Of a stretch of DNA of 22,479 nt, positions 1 to 9,800 are shown piece by piece. Positions within the stretch are counted from its first letter, which is position 1. Every line of letters begins with the position of its first letter. The notes under the pieces were generated by a model. That model was not told where the DNA came from, made no database searches, and saw nothing but the letters and a program-made list of their open reading frames with translations. The position numbers and the translations under genes are program-made. Origin of the DNA: DRQF01 sp964559135 (GTDB lineage: Bacteria; Planctomycetota; GCA-002687715; DRQF01); contig CAZLGG010000066.1 of NCBI GenBank assembly GCA_964559135.1, forward strand, positions 1 to 22,479, in the 5' to 3' direction.

Positions 1-32
1 TCCGAACGCTTCCTCGCCAACCCTGGCACGGG

Positions 33-103
33 CGGGACGAGGACGTCCCGGATATCCAGGGGAAGGAGGCTTCGGCGCGGTTCGGCGGGACGGGGACGTC
101 CCG
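33..103. repeat. Two copies of a small inverted repeat (REP-like)
   Basis: Two near-identical 18-base palindromic units lie at 33-50 and 86-103. Each has a 7-bp perfect stem (CGGGACG / CGTCCCG) around a four-base loop, AGGA in the first copy and GGGA in the second. They start 53 bases apart, downstream of the stop of the minus-strand VWA gene. No T-run follows either hairpin on the minus strand, so they do not look like intrinsic terminators. Short palindromes repeated between genes are typical of REP-type elements, but only two clear copies are visible here. Confidence 0.55.
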
Positions 104-133
104 CGGCCAGAGAAAAAACGAGAGCGTCGGGGG

Positions 134-2524
134 TCAGCGACCGAGCGACCTCAGGACCACATGCCACAGGAACGCGATGAGGGTGAGCAACCCGAGCAGA
201 AGGGACGAGCCGGCCCGGGGCGGAGCAGCTTCCAGGACACCGAGGGCCTCGGACCAGCGGGAGGCGGCGTCGGCGACGGCAGGACGAGGATCTCGCCCAT
301 CGGACCCGCTCCAGACGATTCGGTGCCGAACCTCCCCTGACGGCGTGCGGACGAAGCCGAATCCGGCCGGGGGCAAGGGTTCCGGGGCGGGCGCGCCGTA
401 GCGCTTCGGCCCCTTCGCGTCGAGGGGAAAGGTCGTTTCGCCCAACTGAAGCACGAGATGCCCTCGATCCACGGGCACATCGTCGATCCCCCACGTGAGG
501 CCGTCGTCGCCCATGCGGAGAGAGAGTTCCCGGACTCCGGACGCGCGGGACGGCATCAAGGCCAAGAGCCGAGCGACCAGGCGCTCCTTCCCGCCGAAAA
601 GAGTCGCCAACGCCCCGACATCCACGGGTGCGGCCGCGACGCGACCTGCTCCGCGCATCACCTCCGCCCAAGCCGGTACGCCGTCCGAACCGACGGCCTC
701 GACGCGAGCCTCGTCGCGGGCGCGCGTTCGCAAGAGGCGAGGGACCCGAACCACCGGACCGTCCTCCCACGCGACCGTCGCGGGCGCGATGAGAAGATCC
801 TTCTGCGTCGCCTCCAGAAAAGGCTGCAGAAGGACGCCGAAGTCATCGACTTGGATCAGGTGATCGTCGCGATTCCGGACCAGCTCGAGAAGAGGCGCGC
901 GCCAGCGGTCGGCGCGGTCGAACCAGAAGACGAAGACATCGTGATGCCTCTCCGCCAGCAGCCGACGCCAGCGGCTCCGGTTCTCGGCCGTCCAAGCCGT
1001 CGGGTCCTCCGCGTCGGTCAGGAGAAAGACCAGGGACTCCGCACCCTCCGGAGGCTGAGCCTCGAGAGCGGCGCTTAGAGCGGGGCCCAGTCGCGTGCCG
1101 CCCGAAGGATGAACCTTGCCCAGGAATTCGGCCAGGGCGGCCTCCTCGCCCGGTCGAAAAGTCGCCTCCTCGAGATCGGAGCCGAAGAGCAGAACGCGCA
1201 GGCGATCCTGGTCCTCGATCCGGCTGAAGAGCCCCCGAACCGCTCCCGCAGCCGCCGCGAACCGGCCGTCCGCCATGCTGCCCGATCGGTCCAGGAGAAC
1301 CTGGATCCAGCGGGGGGATCGGGGCGGGCGAGAGGCCACGGGGCTCAGGGCGTCGAGGGGGCCGCCATCCCAGCCGCCGAGGGCGAACGCTCGGCGGGCC
1401 CCCAGGAGAAGCAACCCGCCACCGCCACCCACCCAGGATCTCAGCGCCCGTGCGAAGTCCCGCACGTCGGGCGACGGTGATCGCCCCGGGAGATGCCAGG
1501 GGAGATCCTCCAGGACCACCAGATCCGCCGTGGCGAGCCGTCGCCCGGCCTGCCCCGGCGATTGGATCTCGTCGAGACCGTCGGCGAAGTCGGGAAGGTC
1601 CGCCCCCCAGGCCTGCAAGGTCTCGCCGACACGGAGAACCCGGGGGCGCCCCCCCTCGACGAGGAGCGGGACACGCCGACGATCGTCGTTCCGCACGGCG
1701 TCGAATCCTTCGGTGCCCTCGAGGGTCGCGTCGATCCAAGACGACGCGGACGGCGCTCGATCCAGTTCCAGAACGATGCGGATGGAATGCTGCCCCGGGC
1801 GAAACGTGAACGGGGTCGCCGGCCCGTCGCCCCAGCGAGCGGTGACGGTTCGCGGAACGGCGACCCTTCCCCGGACCTCCATCTCCACGGTCGCGCGGGC
1901 GCCCGCCCGCGCCCGAGGAGCGGGGCCGACACGGAAGAGGGCGAGATTTTCCTCGCGCGAGGGAGGCGCCGGAACATATCGGGCGTTCTCGAGGCGAAGA
2001 GGAATCCGCGAGGCCGCGAAGGCGAGGCGCTCGAAATCGGCGCCGCCGTCGCTGACCAGAGTCATCCGCACCCGACTGCCGGGCGCCAAGCGATCCGCGG
2101 CCCACACCAAAGCGCGATCCAGCCGGGCCTCGTTCCGGAGGTCCTCGGGAATGAGGGGACCGACCTCCCGCCGGAGTCTCCAAGCCTCGAAACCTTCCGC
2201 CGCCCCGTCGTAGAGCAGCCGCGGCCTCCTCGCCGCGGCAAGGACGAGCAAACGGTCGTCCGCATCGTCGCCCCACAGGTCGAAATCCAACAGGCGTTGG
2301 GGGTCGGAGCCCACGCTGCGCGAGACATCGAGGACGACCACATCGACCACCGGCGTCTCCTCACCGAGTCCGCCGCGGGGTCCCCACCCCAAGGCGAAAG
2401 CGATCCCACCCAGGAGAACCACCGTCAGATGCCACCGTCGAGCTCCCGGCGCCCCACGCCGGCGGAGCCATCCCAAAAGAACCATGAGTCCGATGCCGAT
2501 CGTCCAGGACGCGGCGACGATCAC
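134..2524 (-). CDS. Membrane protein with two VWA domains and a GATase-like segment
   Basis: A 796-residue protein starting at GTG. Hydrophobic segments lie near residues 5-20 and 32-47, with a C-terminal one at about 774-793. A first VWA-like domain follows (about 57-185), with a DxSxS metal-site motif at D66-S68-S70 and a later VSDGG. A beta-rich stretch is about 190-290. A segment around 330-395 resembles the glutamine-amidotransferase-like fold (VVLEDLP, a GGGGGLLLLG strand, a GGW motif) without an evident catalytic Cys. A second VWA domain (about 405-580) has the MIDAS motif DRSGSM (D412) and a distal LLTDAED. VWA/GATase-like membrane proteins are common in Planctomycetes and relatives; their role is poorly known. 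The start codon overlaps the mnmA stop (GTGA at 2521-2524), suggesting translational coupling. Function is not assigned. Confidence 0.9.
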   Translation of the reverse strand: MIVAASWTIGIGLMVLLGWLRRRGAPGARRWHLTVVLLGGIAFALGWGPRGGLGEETPVVDVVVLDVSRSVGSDPQRLLDFDLWGDDADDRLLVLAAARRPRLLYDGAAEGFEAWRLRREVGPLIPEDLRNEARLDRALVWAADRLAPGSRVRMTLVSDGGADFERLAFAASRIPLRLENARYVPAPPSREENLALFRVGPAPRARAGARATVEMEVRGRVAVPRTVTARWGDGPATPFTFRPGQHSIRIVLELDRAPSASSWIDATLEGTEGFDAVRNDDRRRVPLLVEGGRPRVLRVGETLQAWGADLPDFADGLDEIQSPGQAGRRLATADLVVLEDLPWHLPGRSPSPDVRDFARALRSWVGGGGGLLLLGARRAFALGGWDGGPLDALSPVASRPPRSPRWIQVLLDRSGSMADGRFAAAAGAVRGLFSRIEDQDRLRVLLFGSDLEEATFRPGEEAALAEFLGKVHPSGGTRLGPALSAALEAQPPEGAESLVFLLTDAEDPTAWTAENRSRWRRLLAERHHDVFVFWFDRADRWRAPLLELVRNRDDHLIQVDDFGVLLQPFLEATQKDLLIAPATVAWEDGPVVRVPRLLRTRARDEARVEAVGSDGVPAWAEVMRGAGRVAAAPVDVGALATLFGGKERLVARLLALMPSRASGVRELSLRMGDDGLTWGIDDVPVDRGHLVLQLGETTFPLDAKGPKRYGAPAPEPLPPAGFGFVRTPSGEVRHRIVWSGSDGRDPRPAVADAASRWSEALGVLEAAPPRAGSSLLLGLLTLIAFLWHVVLRSLGR

Positions 2525-3630
2525 GAGGCGACGGCGTCCCTTCCCAGGACCGCATCGATGTAGCCGCCGAAAGCGACCGCGCCGTCACGATAGAAAACGG
2601 CGGCCTGGCCTGGAGTGACGGCCCGCACGGGCGTCAGAAAACGCACGTCGATGCCTCCCCCATCGCGCCCCACGGCACGGGCCGGCGAGGGATCGTGGCG
2701 GTATCGAACCTTCACCGTCCCCTCGAGCACCTCCCCGGCAGCAAGCGGGGCGTGCCCTTGGTACACCGGAGCGTTCAGGGTGAGTCCTCCCGAGAGGAGA
2801 GCGTCGAAGTCGCCGACCGTGACCCGATGGGAGTGCGGGTCGATGTCCAAGACATAGACGGGTCGACCGAAACTCCGCCCGAACCCTCTCCGCTGGCCGA
2901 TCGTGAAGAGCTGGTAGCCTTCGTGTCGTCCGAGGACGTTGCCCTGTTCGTCGACGATGTCACCAGCCCCCAGATTCTCCGGTCGCCGCTCGCGAACCAG
3001 GGCGCGGTAGTCCCCTCCAGGGACAAAGCAGATCTCCTGGCTGTCCGGCTTGTCGAAGACCCGCAGTCCCATGTCGCGAGCGAGTTCCCTCACCGAGTCC
3101 TTGGTCATCTCACCCAGCGGAAAACGGCAGCGGGCCAGAGCGTCCTGCTCCAGAGGGAAGAGCACGTAGGATTGGTCCTTGGAAAGGTCGGCCGCGCGCG
3201 AGATCGCAAGTCGATCTCCGCTGCGCCGGACCCGTGCGTAGTGACCCGTGGCGACGGACGAGGCTCCCAGGGAATTCGCATAGTCCAGAAGACGCCCGAA
3301 CTTGAGGCGGCGGTTGCACTGGATGCAGGGATTCGGCGTGCGGCCGCGGTCGTACTCATCCAGAAAACCCGTGATGATGGCCTCGAACTCCTGGGCGAGA
3401 TTGAGCACGTAAAAGGGGATTCCCAGAGCGTCGGCGACGCGGCGCGCATCCATCGAGTCCTCGAGGGAACAACATCCCTGCTTGCCCCGGCGGGCGGCAT
3501 CGCCCGCTTCGATGCCGTTGCGCATGTAGAGCCCCACGACGTCGAAGCCTTGCCGGACGAGGAGCGCCGCCGCGACGCTGGAATCCACGCCACCGCTCAT
3601 CGCACAGACGATTCGCTCCTTGGGAACCAT
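2521..3630 (-). CDS. mnmA: tRNA-specific 2-thiouridylase MnmA
   Basis: MnmA inserts sulfur at C2 of the wobble uridine U34 in tRNAs for Lys, Glu and Gln, using ATP and a persulfide relay in the cytoplasm. The 369-residue protein shows the N-terminal PP-loop (MSGGVDSS, residues 11-18), the NPC motif with Cys102, the SQEIC motif with Cys201 (the expected catalytic pair) and the GHYAR motif. The C-terminal half keeps the FTIGQRRG motif and the beta-barrel region. The reading frame is open 31 codons further upstream, but ATG at 3630 is chosen because the PP-loop begins just after it and GGAGG lies 4 bases before it. A start at 3678 cannot be excluded. It is divergent from yajC across about 95 bases, and its stop overlaps the downstream VWA gene. 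Confidence 0.97.
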   Translation of the reverse strand: MVPKERIVCAMSGGVDSSVAAALLVRQGFDVVGLYMRNGIEAGDAARRGKQGCCSLEDSMDARRVADALGIPFYVLNLAQEFEAIITGFLDEYDRGRTPNPCIQCNRRLKFGRLLDYANSLGASSVATGHYARVRRSGDRLAISRAADLSKDQSYVLFPLEQDALARCRFPLGEMTKDSVRELARDMGLRVFDKPDSQEICFVPGGDYRALVRERRPENLGAGDIVDEQGNVLGRHEGYQLFTIGQRRGFGRSFGRPVYVLDIDPHSHRVTVGDFDALLSGGLTLNAPVYQGHAPLAAGEVLEGTVKVRYRHDPSPARAVGRDGGGIDVRFLTPVRAVTPGQAAVFYRDGAVAFGGYIDAVLGRDAVAS

Positions 3631-3725
3631 GGGACCTCCGTCCTCCGCCCCTGCTTGCCGCCCATCATCGCCGCTCATAGGATGCGTCGCTGACCGTCGT
3701 CGGCGCAACAAGGGAGATGCCAACC

Positions 3726-4058
3726 ATGTTCGAGGGTCTGATCCTAACCCTGCTCGCCGAGGAGCAGAAACCCCAGGGAGGGCTCTTTCAGAACCCCCTG
3801 ACGCTTTTCCTGATGATCGGAGTCGTCTGGGTCTTCCTGGTCATCCTCCCCGGGCGCAAGGAGAAAAAGCGCAAGGCGGAGATGCTCGACAACCTCAAGA
3901 AGGGGGACAAGGTGCTGACCCAGGCGGGAATCATAGGAAAAGTTCATTCCGCGGACGCGGAAAAGGTCGTCCTGGACTTCGGCGGCACCAAGATTCCGGT
4001 CCTCAAGTCCACAGTGATCCAGATTCTCGGAAAAAAAGAGGGCAACGGGAACTCCTGA
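3726..4058 (+). CDS. yajC: Preprotein translocase accessory subunit YajC
   Basis: YajC is a small single-span inner-membrane protein that associates with SecDF and the SecYEG translocon. This 110-residue protein has one hydrophobic segment at about 25-43, a basic stretch (GRKEKKRK) and the typical small cytoplasmic domain with the signature KKGDKVLTQAGIIGKV, ending in a Lys/Asn-rich tail. ATG 3726 is preferred: AGGGAG lies 9 bases upstream, whereas the in-frame ATG at 3717 directly abuts that ribosome-binding site. The usual neighbours tgt and secD/secF are absent; yraN follows after 28 bases on the same strand, so the two probably share a transcript. Confidence 0.93.
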   Translation: MFEGLILTLLAEEQKPQGGLFQNPLTLFLMIGVVWVFLVILPGRKEKKRKAEMLDNLKKGDKVLTQAGIIGKVHSADAEKVVLDFGGTKIPVLKSTVIQILGKKEGNGNS

Positions 4059-4070
4059 GATTCCGTCCCA

Positions 4071-4090
4071 CCATGGGAGGCTCCCCATGG
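4071..4090 (+). promoter_or_regulatory. Hairpin enclosing the yraN ribosome-binding site and start
   Basis: CCATGGG at 4071-4077 is the exact inverse of CCCATGG at 4084-4090, leaving a six-base loop. The Shine-Dalgarno GGGAGG (4075-4080) sits across stem and loop, and the yraN ATG (4087-4089) lies in the 3' arm. If it forms in the mRNA, the hairpin would partly mask translation initiation. This is seen in sequence only; any regulatory role is inference. Confidence 0.45.
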
Positions 4091-4446
4091 TTTCGAATCC
4101 CTTCAGCATGTGGCGGCGAGCCGAGCGACAAGCCGCTCGCTTTTTGAAAACCCGAAGATTTCGCATCGCGGAGCAAAACGCCCGCATCGGGCGCGACGAG
4201 ATCGACATCGTAGCCGTCCAAGGCCGCGTCCTCGTCTGCGTCGAGGTCCGGTTCCGCGCCCGAGATCTGCCGACAGCCATAGAATCCATCGACGGACCCA
4301 AGGCCAGGGCTTTGCGGCGCGCCGCCCGCGCCTATGCACGGCGGGAAGGGCTGTCGCAACAGCACCTCCGCATCGACCTCGTGGCGGTGACCCGGGAACG
4401 CGGTCGGTGGCGAATCGTTCATCTCCCCGCCATCGTTCCCACCTGA
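4087..4446 (+). CDS. yraN: YraN family (UPF0102) endonuclease-like protein
   Basis: A 119-residue protein of the YraN/UPF0102 family, which has a restriction-endonuclease-like fold and no settled function, though a role in DNA processing is suspected. The family core is visible: GRDEIDIVA at about 35-43 (usual form GEIDLIA) followed by VCVEVRFR at 50-57 (usual form FVEVKxR). The acidic residues E38, D40 and E53 are kept, while the usual Lys of EVK is Arg55. The length matches the family. Start at ATG 4087 with GGGAGG six bases upstream. Its stop lies four bases from the stop of the converging glycosyltransferase gene, with no terminator between them. Confidence 0.9.
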   Translation: MVSNPFSMWRRAERQAARFLKTRRFRIAEQNARIGRDEIDIVAVQGRVLVCVEVRFRARDLPTAIESIDGPKARALRRAARAYARREGLSQQHLRIDLVAVTRERGRWRIVHLPAIVPT

Positions 4447-4450
4447 GACG

Positions 4451-6604
4451 TCAGACGTTTTCGGAGTCGGATGGCAATTCCTGTGGATTCATGCCGTCAG
4501 GGGTTTGAAGGGCGGCCCGGGTTTCCGCGGCCTCGAGGGATCGCCTCAGTTGGGCCACTTGGGTCAAGGCCTCGCGGGCGAGATCGAGATTCACACCCCG
4601 GGCAATCTCCAAACCTCCCAGACCGGGGACGTCGATGTCGCCAATGGCATCCTTCCCTCCCTCGATCACCTCGAAGTCATCGTCGCTACCGAGAATGGCG
4701 GTGAACGCTCGCCGCATCTCCTCCACCATCTCCGCCAAGCGAGTGATGACGCGATCTTTCTTCGCGAGGTGGTCCGAGACGAATCTGCGCCCCTCCCGCA
4801 TACCGCGCAACGTCTTCAAGAAACCGCGAGCCAACTGCTCATCCATGGAACGAACCCCTTCCATGGAGCCGAGCCTGGGGACGTGGACGGACGTTTCCGG
4901 GATCTGGTCGAGGGCGGGAGGCAAGCGGGGTTCGTCCTCTTCCACGAGCAGGAGCACCTCTCTCAACCACTCGATCTCCAGGCCCAAGGCCTCCAGCAGT
5001 CGGTCACGTTCCTCGATGCGCGCCTCCCTGGCCTTCAATTCCCGATCCATGAGTGCGAGGTCGCCGTCCATCGCTTCGAGATCGGCGGACTGGGCTCGGA
5101 TCTCGTCCCGGAGACCACGAAGCTGAGCCTCGAGACGACGCGCCTCGTCTTCCGCGTGGGCCTTCGCGGCGCCCATGCGGATCTCCTTGGCGATCATCTC
5201 CTTGACCACTCCTTCGTAGTGGTCACCGCGGCCCTGTTCCCGCTTGATGTGCCCGAGATACCCGAACATCAAAGCCTCGCTCTCCCGCTGGAGTCGTGCG
5301 AGATGTCGGAGTCTTCGTTCGAGCAGATCGGTCCCAGGCCCCTCCAGGGGCGCGCCCTCACGGACCACTTTCTCGTACAGGCGCCCCATTTCCCTGGCGT
5401 GCCAATCCATGCCCACGAGGTCGGGGATCGCCTCCCGCCAAGCGGCGATGCGACGCGGTCGGCGGATGAGGTCGATGAGCACGGAAGATAGGCTCTTCGA
5501 CGACTCCGCCTCGAACACGGCCCCCGCCTCGCCGACCCTCTCGGCCAGCGCTCCTCGATCCGAGACGATCGCGGGCAACCCCAGAGCGAAGGCCTCGTCG
5601 AGGACGAAGGAAAAGGACTCGGCGCAAAGACTCGGGATGACGGCCACGTCCAGCGGAGTCTTCGCCAGGTCCGGCGGCTGATACGCACCGTGCCAATGGA
5701 CGTTCAACCCCACCGACAATTCCTCGAGCCGCTCCTTGTAGGCCGGCTCGATGACCTCGCCCCAGATGTGGATCTCGAAGCGGTCCTTGCGGCGAATCTC
5801 CGCCATCGCCTCGAGAAGGAGATGCGCGCCTTTCATGTGGAAAAGGTGCCCCCACATCCCGAGGCGGATCGGAAAGTCGTCGTCATTCTCGCGGGGAGGC
5901 CTCGCGGCAAACGTCAGCGGCGGGCGGTTCTCACTTCCCAGCCCGGTGATCGTCCCGTGCGGCAGAACATGAATGCGGGCCTCGTCGACAGGAAGCACCG
6001 ACCGAACGAGGTCGCCATGAGCCTGACTCGGTACGATGATGCGTCGAGCGAGCGCCAACTCCTGGATGAAGTCATCTCGGAACAGGTCGATTTCCCGGGC
6101 CGTCATGGAATCGTCCATCCACGGGAACCGAGGCACGCAGTCCGAGCAGCTCTCGCTGCCAAGGGGTCGCTCGCAAAAGCTCTCGTCTCGAATCCGAAAG
6201 ATGCGAGGGCACGACGTCCACAGATCGTGCAAGGTGCAAACGACGGGCACATCCAGGCGTGTCGCCTGTTCCGCCAGATCGCGAGAGAGGCGGTACCAGT
6301 GCTGGATGTGAACGACGTCCGGGTGCACGGATTTCAAGACGTCCCGAAACAGCGACGATGCGTCGGGGCAAAGCGACCGCGTCCAGTGCTCGAGATAGCT
6401 CCCCGACAACACGATCTTGTGGATCGGGAAACCGTCGTGAACGAACCTGTCGATCTTCGGCTCATCCGCGACGTGCGTCGTCCCCGTGACGATTTCGACG
6501 TCGTGGCCGAGCCGCCTCAGTTCGCGGGCGAGCCCCAGGAGGTAGAGTTCCGTGCCGCCACGAAACTGAGGCAGAAAGCCGTGTACGACCTGGAGAATCT
6601 TCAT
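4451..6604 (-). CDS. GT4 glycosyltransferase with long coiled-coil C-terminus
   Basis: A 717-residue protein. Residues 1-415 are a GT-B glycosyltransferase of family 4: an N-terminal Rossmann domain with the glycine loop FRGGTE (about 14-19), a four-cysteine insertion (C132, C144, C153, C156), and a C-terminal domain with the E-x7-E nucleotide-sugar signature (E329, E337). GT4 enzymes are retaining and usually build polysaccharides or glycolipids at the cytoplasmic face of the membrane; the acceptor cannot be told here. Residues about 425-555 are strongly heptad-like and charged, predicted coiled coil, followed by a Pro-containing linker and a second helical region (about 590-705). The tail roughly doubles the usual GT4 length and may mediate oligomerisation or scaffolding. 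It diverges from the sulfatase-like gene, which also suggests an envelope-glycan role. The Shine-Dalgarno sequence is weak. Confidence 0.9.
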   Translation of the reverse strand: MKILQVVHGFLPQFRGGTELYLLGLARELRRLGHDVEIVTGTTHVADEPKIDRFVHDGFPIHKIVLSGSYLEHWTRSLCPDASSLFRDVLKSVHPDVVHIQHWYRLSRDLAEQATRLDVPVVCTLHDLWTSCPRIFRIRDESFCERPLGSESCSDCVPRFPWMDDSMTAREIDLFRDDFIQELALARRIIVPSQAHGDLVRSVLPVDEARIHVLPHGTITGLGSENRPPLTFAARPPRENDDDFPIRLGMWGHLFHMKGAHLLLEAMAEIRRKDRFEIHIWGEVIEPAYKERLEELSVGLNVHWHGAYQPPDLAKTPLDVAVIPSLCAESFSFVLDEAFALGLPAIVSDRGALAERVGEAGAVFEAESSKSLSSVLIDLIRRPRRIAAWREAIPDLVGMDWHAREMGRLYEKVVREGAPLEGPGTDLLERRLRHLARLQRESEALMFGYLGHIKREQGRGDHYEGVVKEMIAKEIRMGAAKAHAEDEARRLEAQLRGLRDEIRAQSADLEAMDGDLALMDRELKAREARIEERDRLLEALGLEIEWLREVLLLVEEDEPRLPPALDQIPETSVHVPRLGSMEGVRSMDEQLARGFLKTLRGMREGRRFVSDHLAKKDRVITRLAEMVEEMRRAFTAILGSDDDFEVIEGGKDAIGDIDVPGLGGLEIARGVNLDLAREALTQVAQLRRSLEAAETRAALQTPDGMNPQELPSDSENV

Positions 6605-6881
6605 TTTCGGCTCTTTCTCCGCCTACCCGGGATTGGGGAGGTCTCCCTGGTGGTATATCGGAAGATTCTCCCTTCCGCGAGACCCGACCTTCCAGGATGC
6701 TGCCCAGCAAGGTCCCGCGGAAAGTCGATACATGGCCGTGGGGAGGAGAATGCTCCTACGTCACCCCGGCTCTCCGCGGCTTCTCGCGGACTCGGGAAAA
6801 CAGTAGAACACCGACGGCCTCGCCGCGACCGCGGCCCCCAGGCCCTGGGGAGATGTGGGCGAGCGGAGTCCGGATGACGCA
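6605..6881. other. Divergent intergenic spacer
   Basis: The 277 bases between the divergent glycosyltransferase and sulfatase-like genes should hold promoters for both, but I see no convincing -35/-10 pair. Two small hairpins are visible: AGGAG / CTCCT around 6744-6757 and TCCGCG / CGCGGA at 6773-6778 and 6785-6790. Neither is followed by a T-run. Confidence 0.4.
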
Positions 6882-9800
6882 ATGACCCAGAGGACGAAGG
6901 ATCTCTACGGGCGCCACCAGATGGCGCCTCCAGCGACAGTCGAGTCCGGAGACCTCGATGCCGTTCCCGCGGCGCGCGTGACCTTCTTCACTCCCGCCAC
7001 GGCGGGGCTCGTGGTTCTCATGGCCGGCCTCACCCTGGGACTGACGGAGTGGGGGTTCGGCCGTGCGGTGGCGGGGGGACGGAACGAGCCGGACGGCCTC
7101 TTCCGTTTCATCATGACCACGCTCCTTTTCCCCTCCGGAGTTCTGGGCTTCGGCGTCTGGGGTACCGTGGCGATGCTGCGCCGCCTCTCGGCACGCACGG
7201 CACGCCGTTGTGGCGCCGCTTTGATCTTCGTTGTCGTTGCCTCCACCGTGACGTGGTTCAACTGGAAGCTGTTCGACGGAGAATGGGCGAGAACCTGGAA
7301 CCACATCGAATGGATCCGTTGGTCGACACGCCTTGTCCTCGTGTTGCTCGCCACCGCGTGGGTGGCGTGGTCGTTCCGATTCGCGTTTCACGAGGTGAGT
7401 CGGCGATCGCTCGTTTCACGCCTCGCGTGGCCCATCGTCCTCGGAGCGTGCGCACTCGCGGCCCATTGGATCAATCTGCATTACTACGCCGAGGGATACG
7501 CGGATCAGCACGCGCTGCTTTCCATCGTAGAGTTCGGCTGCCACATCCTCTTTTGGATCGACATCCTCGGCTCCCTCCAGGACCGTGCGCCGCGTTCGGC
7601 CATTCTCGTGGGCTTGGTCCTCGCGGCGGGCGTCGGCGGCGGCCTCGCATGGCAGGTGCGATTGCGTCGCACGGTCGCCGTCCACGCTCTCAGGTCTCGC
7701 ACTTCCGAGGGGCGCTTTCCCGTCACCCGGCGCGTCGCCCCTCTCGTCGAACGCATCATCCTGGAGCGATTGGCACGCCTTCAGCCCCTCCCCATGGGGG
7801 ACGTCGCGGATCTCATGCGTCATGCGTTTCCGAGCGGCGCGCCCGCGGCGGATCTGGATGCACTTCTGTCTGCGAAACGCCGGAAGTTCAACGTCGTCGT
7901 CATCGCCGCGGACACGCTACGCAGGGATGTCGTGGGGCCGGACGACACCGGTCACTCCATCACTCCCAACATCGATCGACTGGCGGGAGCGAGCGTCACG
8001 TTTCGAAGCTCCTACACGCCCTATCCCACGAGCAAGTACGCCTACTCGAGCATGTTGACGGGCTATTACCCAAGGTGGACACCGGCGCGCGCGGCGACAC
8101 TCGACGCAGCCTTCGAACTCCCGCCCGATCTTTCCATTGCCGAGGTTCTCAGGGAAGAGGGTTGGGCCACGTGGGCCGTCACGGCCTTCAACCGCGCAGG
8201 CATCGCCAATCGCGTCACGTTTGGTCACACGACGGACGGGTTCGAGGTGTTCAATCCGGCCCGCAACGAGACAGGATTACAGGCGCCCGCCGTAACGTCG
8301 TGGGCCATGAAACTCATCGACGAACGCCCGACCGATCGTCCCTTCTTTCTTTGGGTTCACTACCTCGACCCTCACGACGCATATCGCCCCCACGCGGAAT
8401 TCGACTTCGGCAATTCTCCGTGGGATCTCTACCGCGGAGAGGTGGCCTACATGGACCACCACATGCAGCCGCTCATTGATCGGCTCCTCGATGGAGACCT
8501 GAGCCGCAACACGATCGTCGTTTTTCTGGCGGATCACGGCGAATCCTTCAGCGAGCACTTCGCCACGTTCCACAACAACAATCTCTTCGAAGAGGAGATC
8601 CGGGTTCCGCTGTTCGTGAGGGCGCCGGGCCTTTCTCCTCGAAACGTCGAAGCGATGGCGAACATCGTCGACATCTGCCCCACCCTCCTGTCACTGCTCG
8701 GGGTCAAAGATCACCACAGGCGCATGGGCCGGGATCTGACGGGCCTTCTTGCTGGAAAGACGAGGGTGACGGATTGGGTCGACTTCAGCTACTCGGAGCT
8801 CTTCCCTCGCAGCCGCATTCCCGGCAAGGAGATGCAGCGGTGCCTGGTTTTCGACGGCCTCAAGGTCATTCGGTATGCGGGCGATCCGTCCGCGCAGGTC
8901 TACGACCTGCTGTCCGATCCCCAGGAACTCCAGGACGTTTTTGACCCGGAGCAACCAGCCCAGCAACGCGCGCTCGGTTTCATGCAAGCCCTGGATCGCT
9001 ACTTCGACGGCTTCCTGAACGCTGCGGATGACCGCAAGGACGTCGAGGCCCGCAAGGTCGAGCAGATGGATGAGGTGATCAAGGCTCTGGAAAACCACGA
9101 CCCGGACGACGATGATCGCGCCATCGCGGATTTCTTGCGGCTCACCTTCGGTAAGGATCGACGTTACGATGCGGCCGCGGCGGCCCTGTTCGGCTCGGCG
9201 CGCCTGGCGCGCGTTCGACGGGCTCTGAGCCGCATCAGCCTGGACTCTCGGCGGAGCGAGGTCTTTCGCGCCAACACCTTTGCCATCCTGACAGCCATCC
9301 CGGACAAGGACCTGACGGAATACATGCGCCGTTGCGTCGCCGCTCCCTATACACAGATCTCATGGGGCGCCAGCCGATGGTTGGCCATGCACGGGGACCC
9401 GACGGGACGGACGAAACTCCTGGAGGGCTTCAGAACAGGACCTCAGGACTGGAGGTTCTATGCAGCCCCTGCCCTCGCGCACATCGGCGAAGTCTCCGCC
9501 ACACCCTATCTGTTGGCCGCACTGGACCTCATCGACTCGGTCGCCGTGACGGAAGCCATCGAGGCCCTCGAGGCACTGCGATACGGCGAGTTTTCGCTCG
9601 AAATCCTGGACCGCATCGACGCCTTCAACGTGGCACTCCATCAGCCGGGACCGGAGTTGGCCGCGGCCCAAGTCGCAGCGGGACGCAACTCGGAAGCGTC
9701 GACACTCCTTCTCCTTCGCCTCGCGCGCTCCCAGGAGGCCGTCGTCCAGCGCAAGGCCCGCGCAAGCCTCTTGCGGCGCATGACGGACAAACGGATGCAG

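Noticed and set aside
843..2276. A 477-codon open frame on the minus strand overlapping the VWA gene
   Set aside because: Arg/Gly/Pro-rich translation with no domains, as expected from an alternate frame of a GC-rich gene; the VWA frame has clear motifs.
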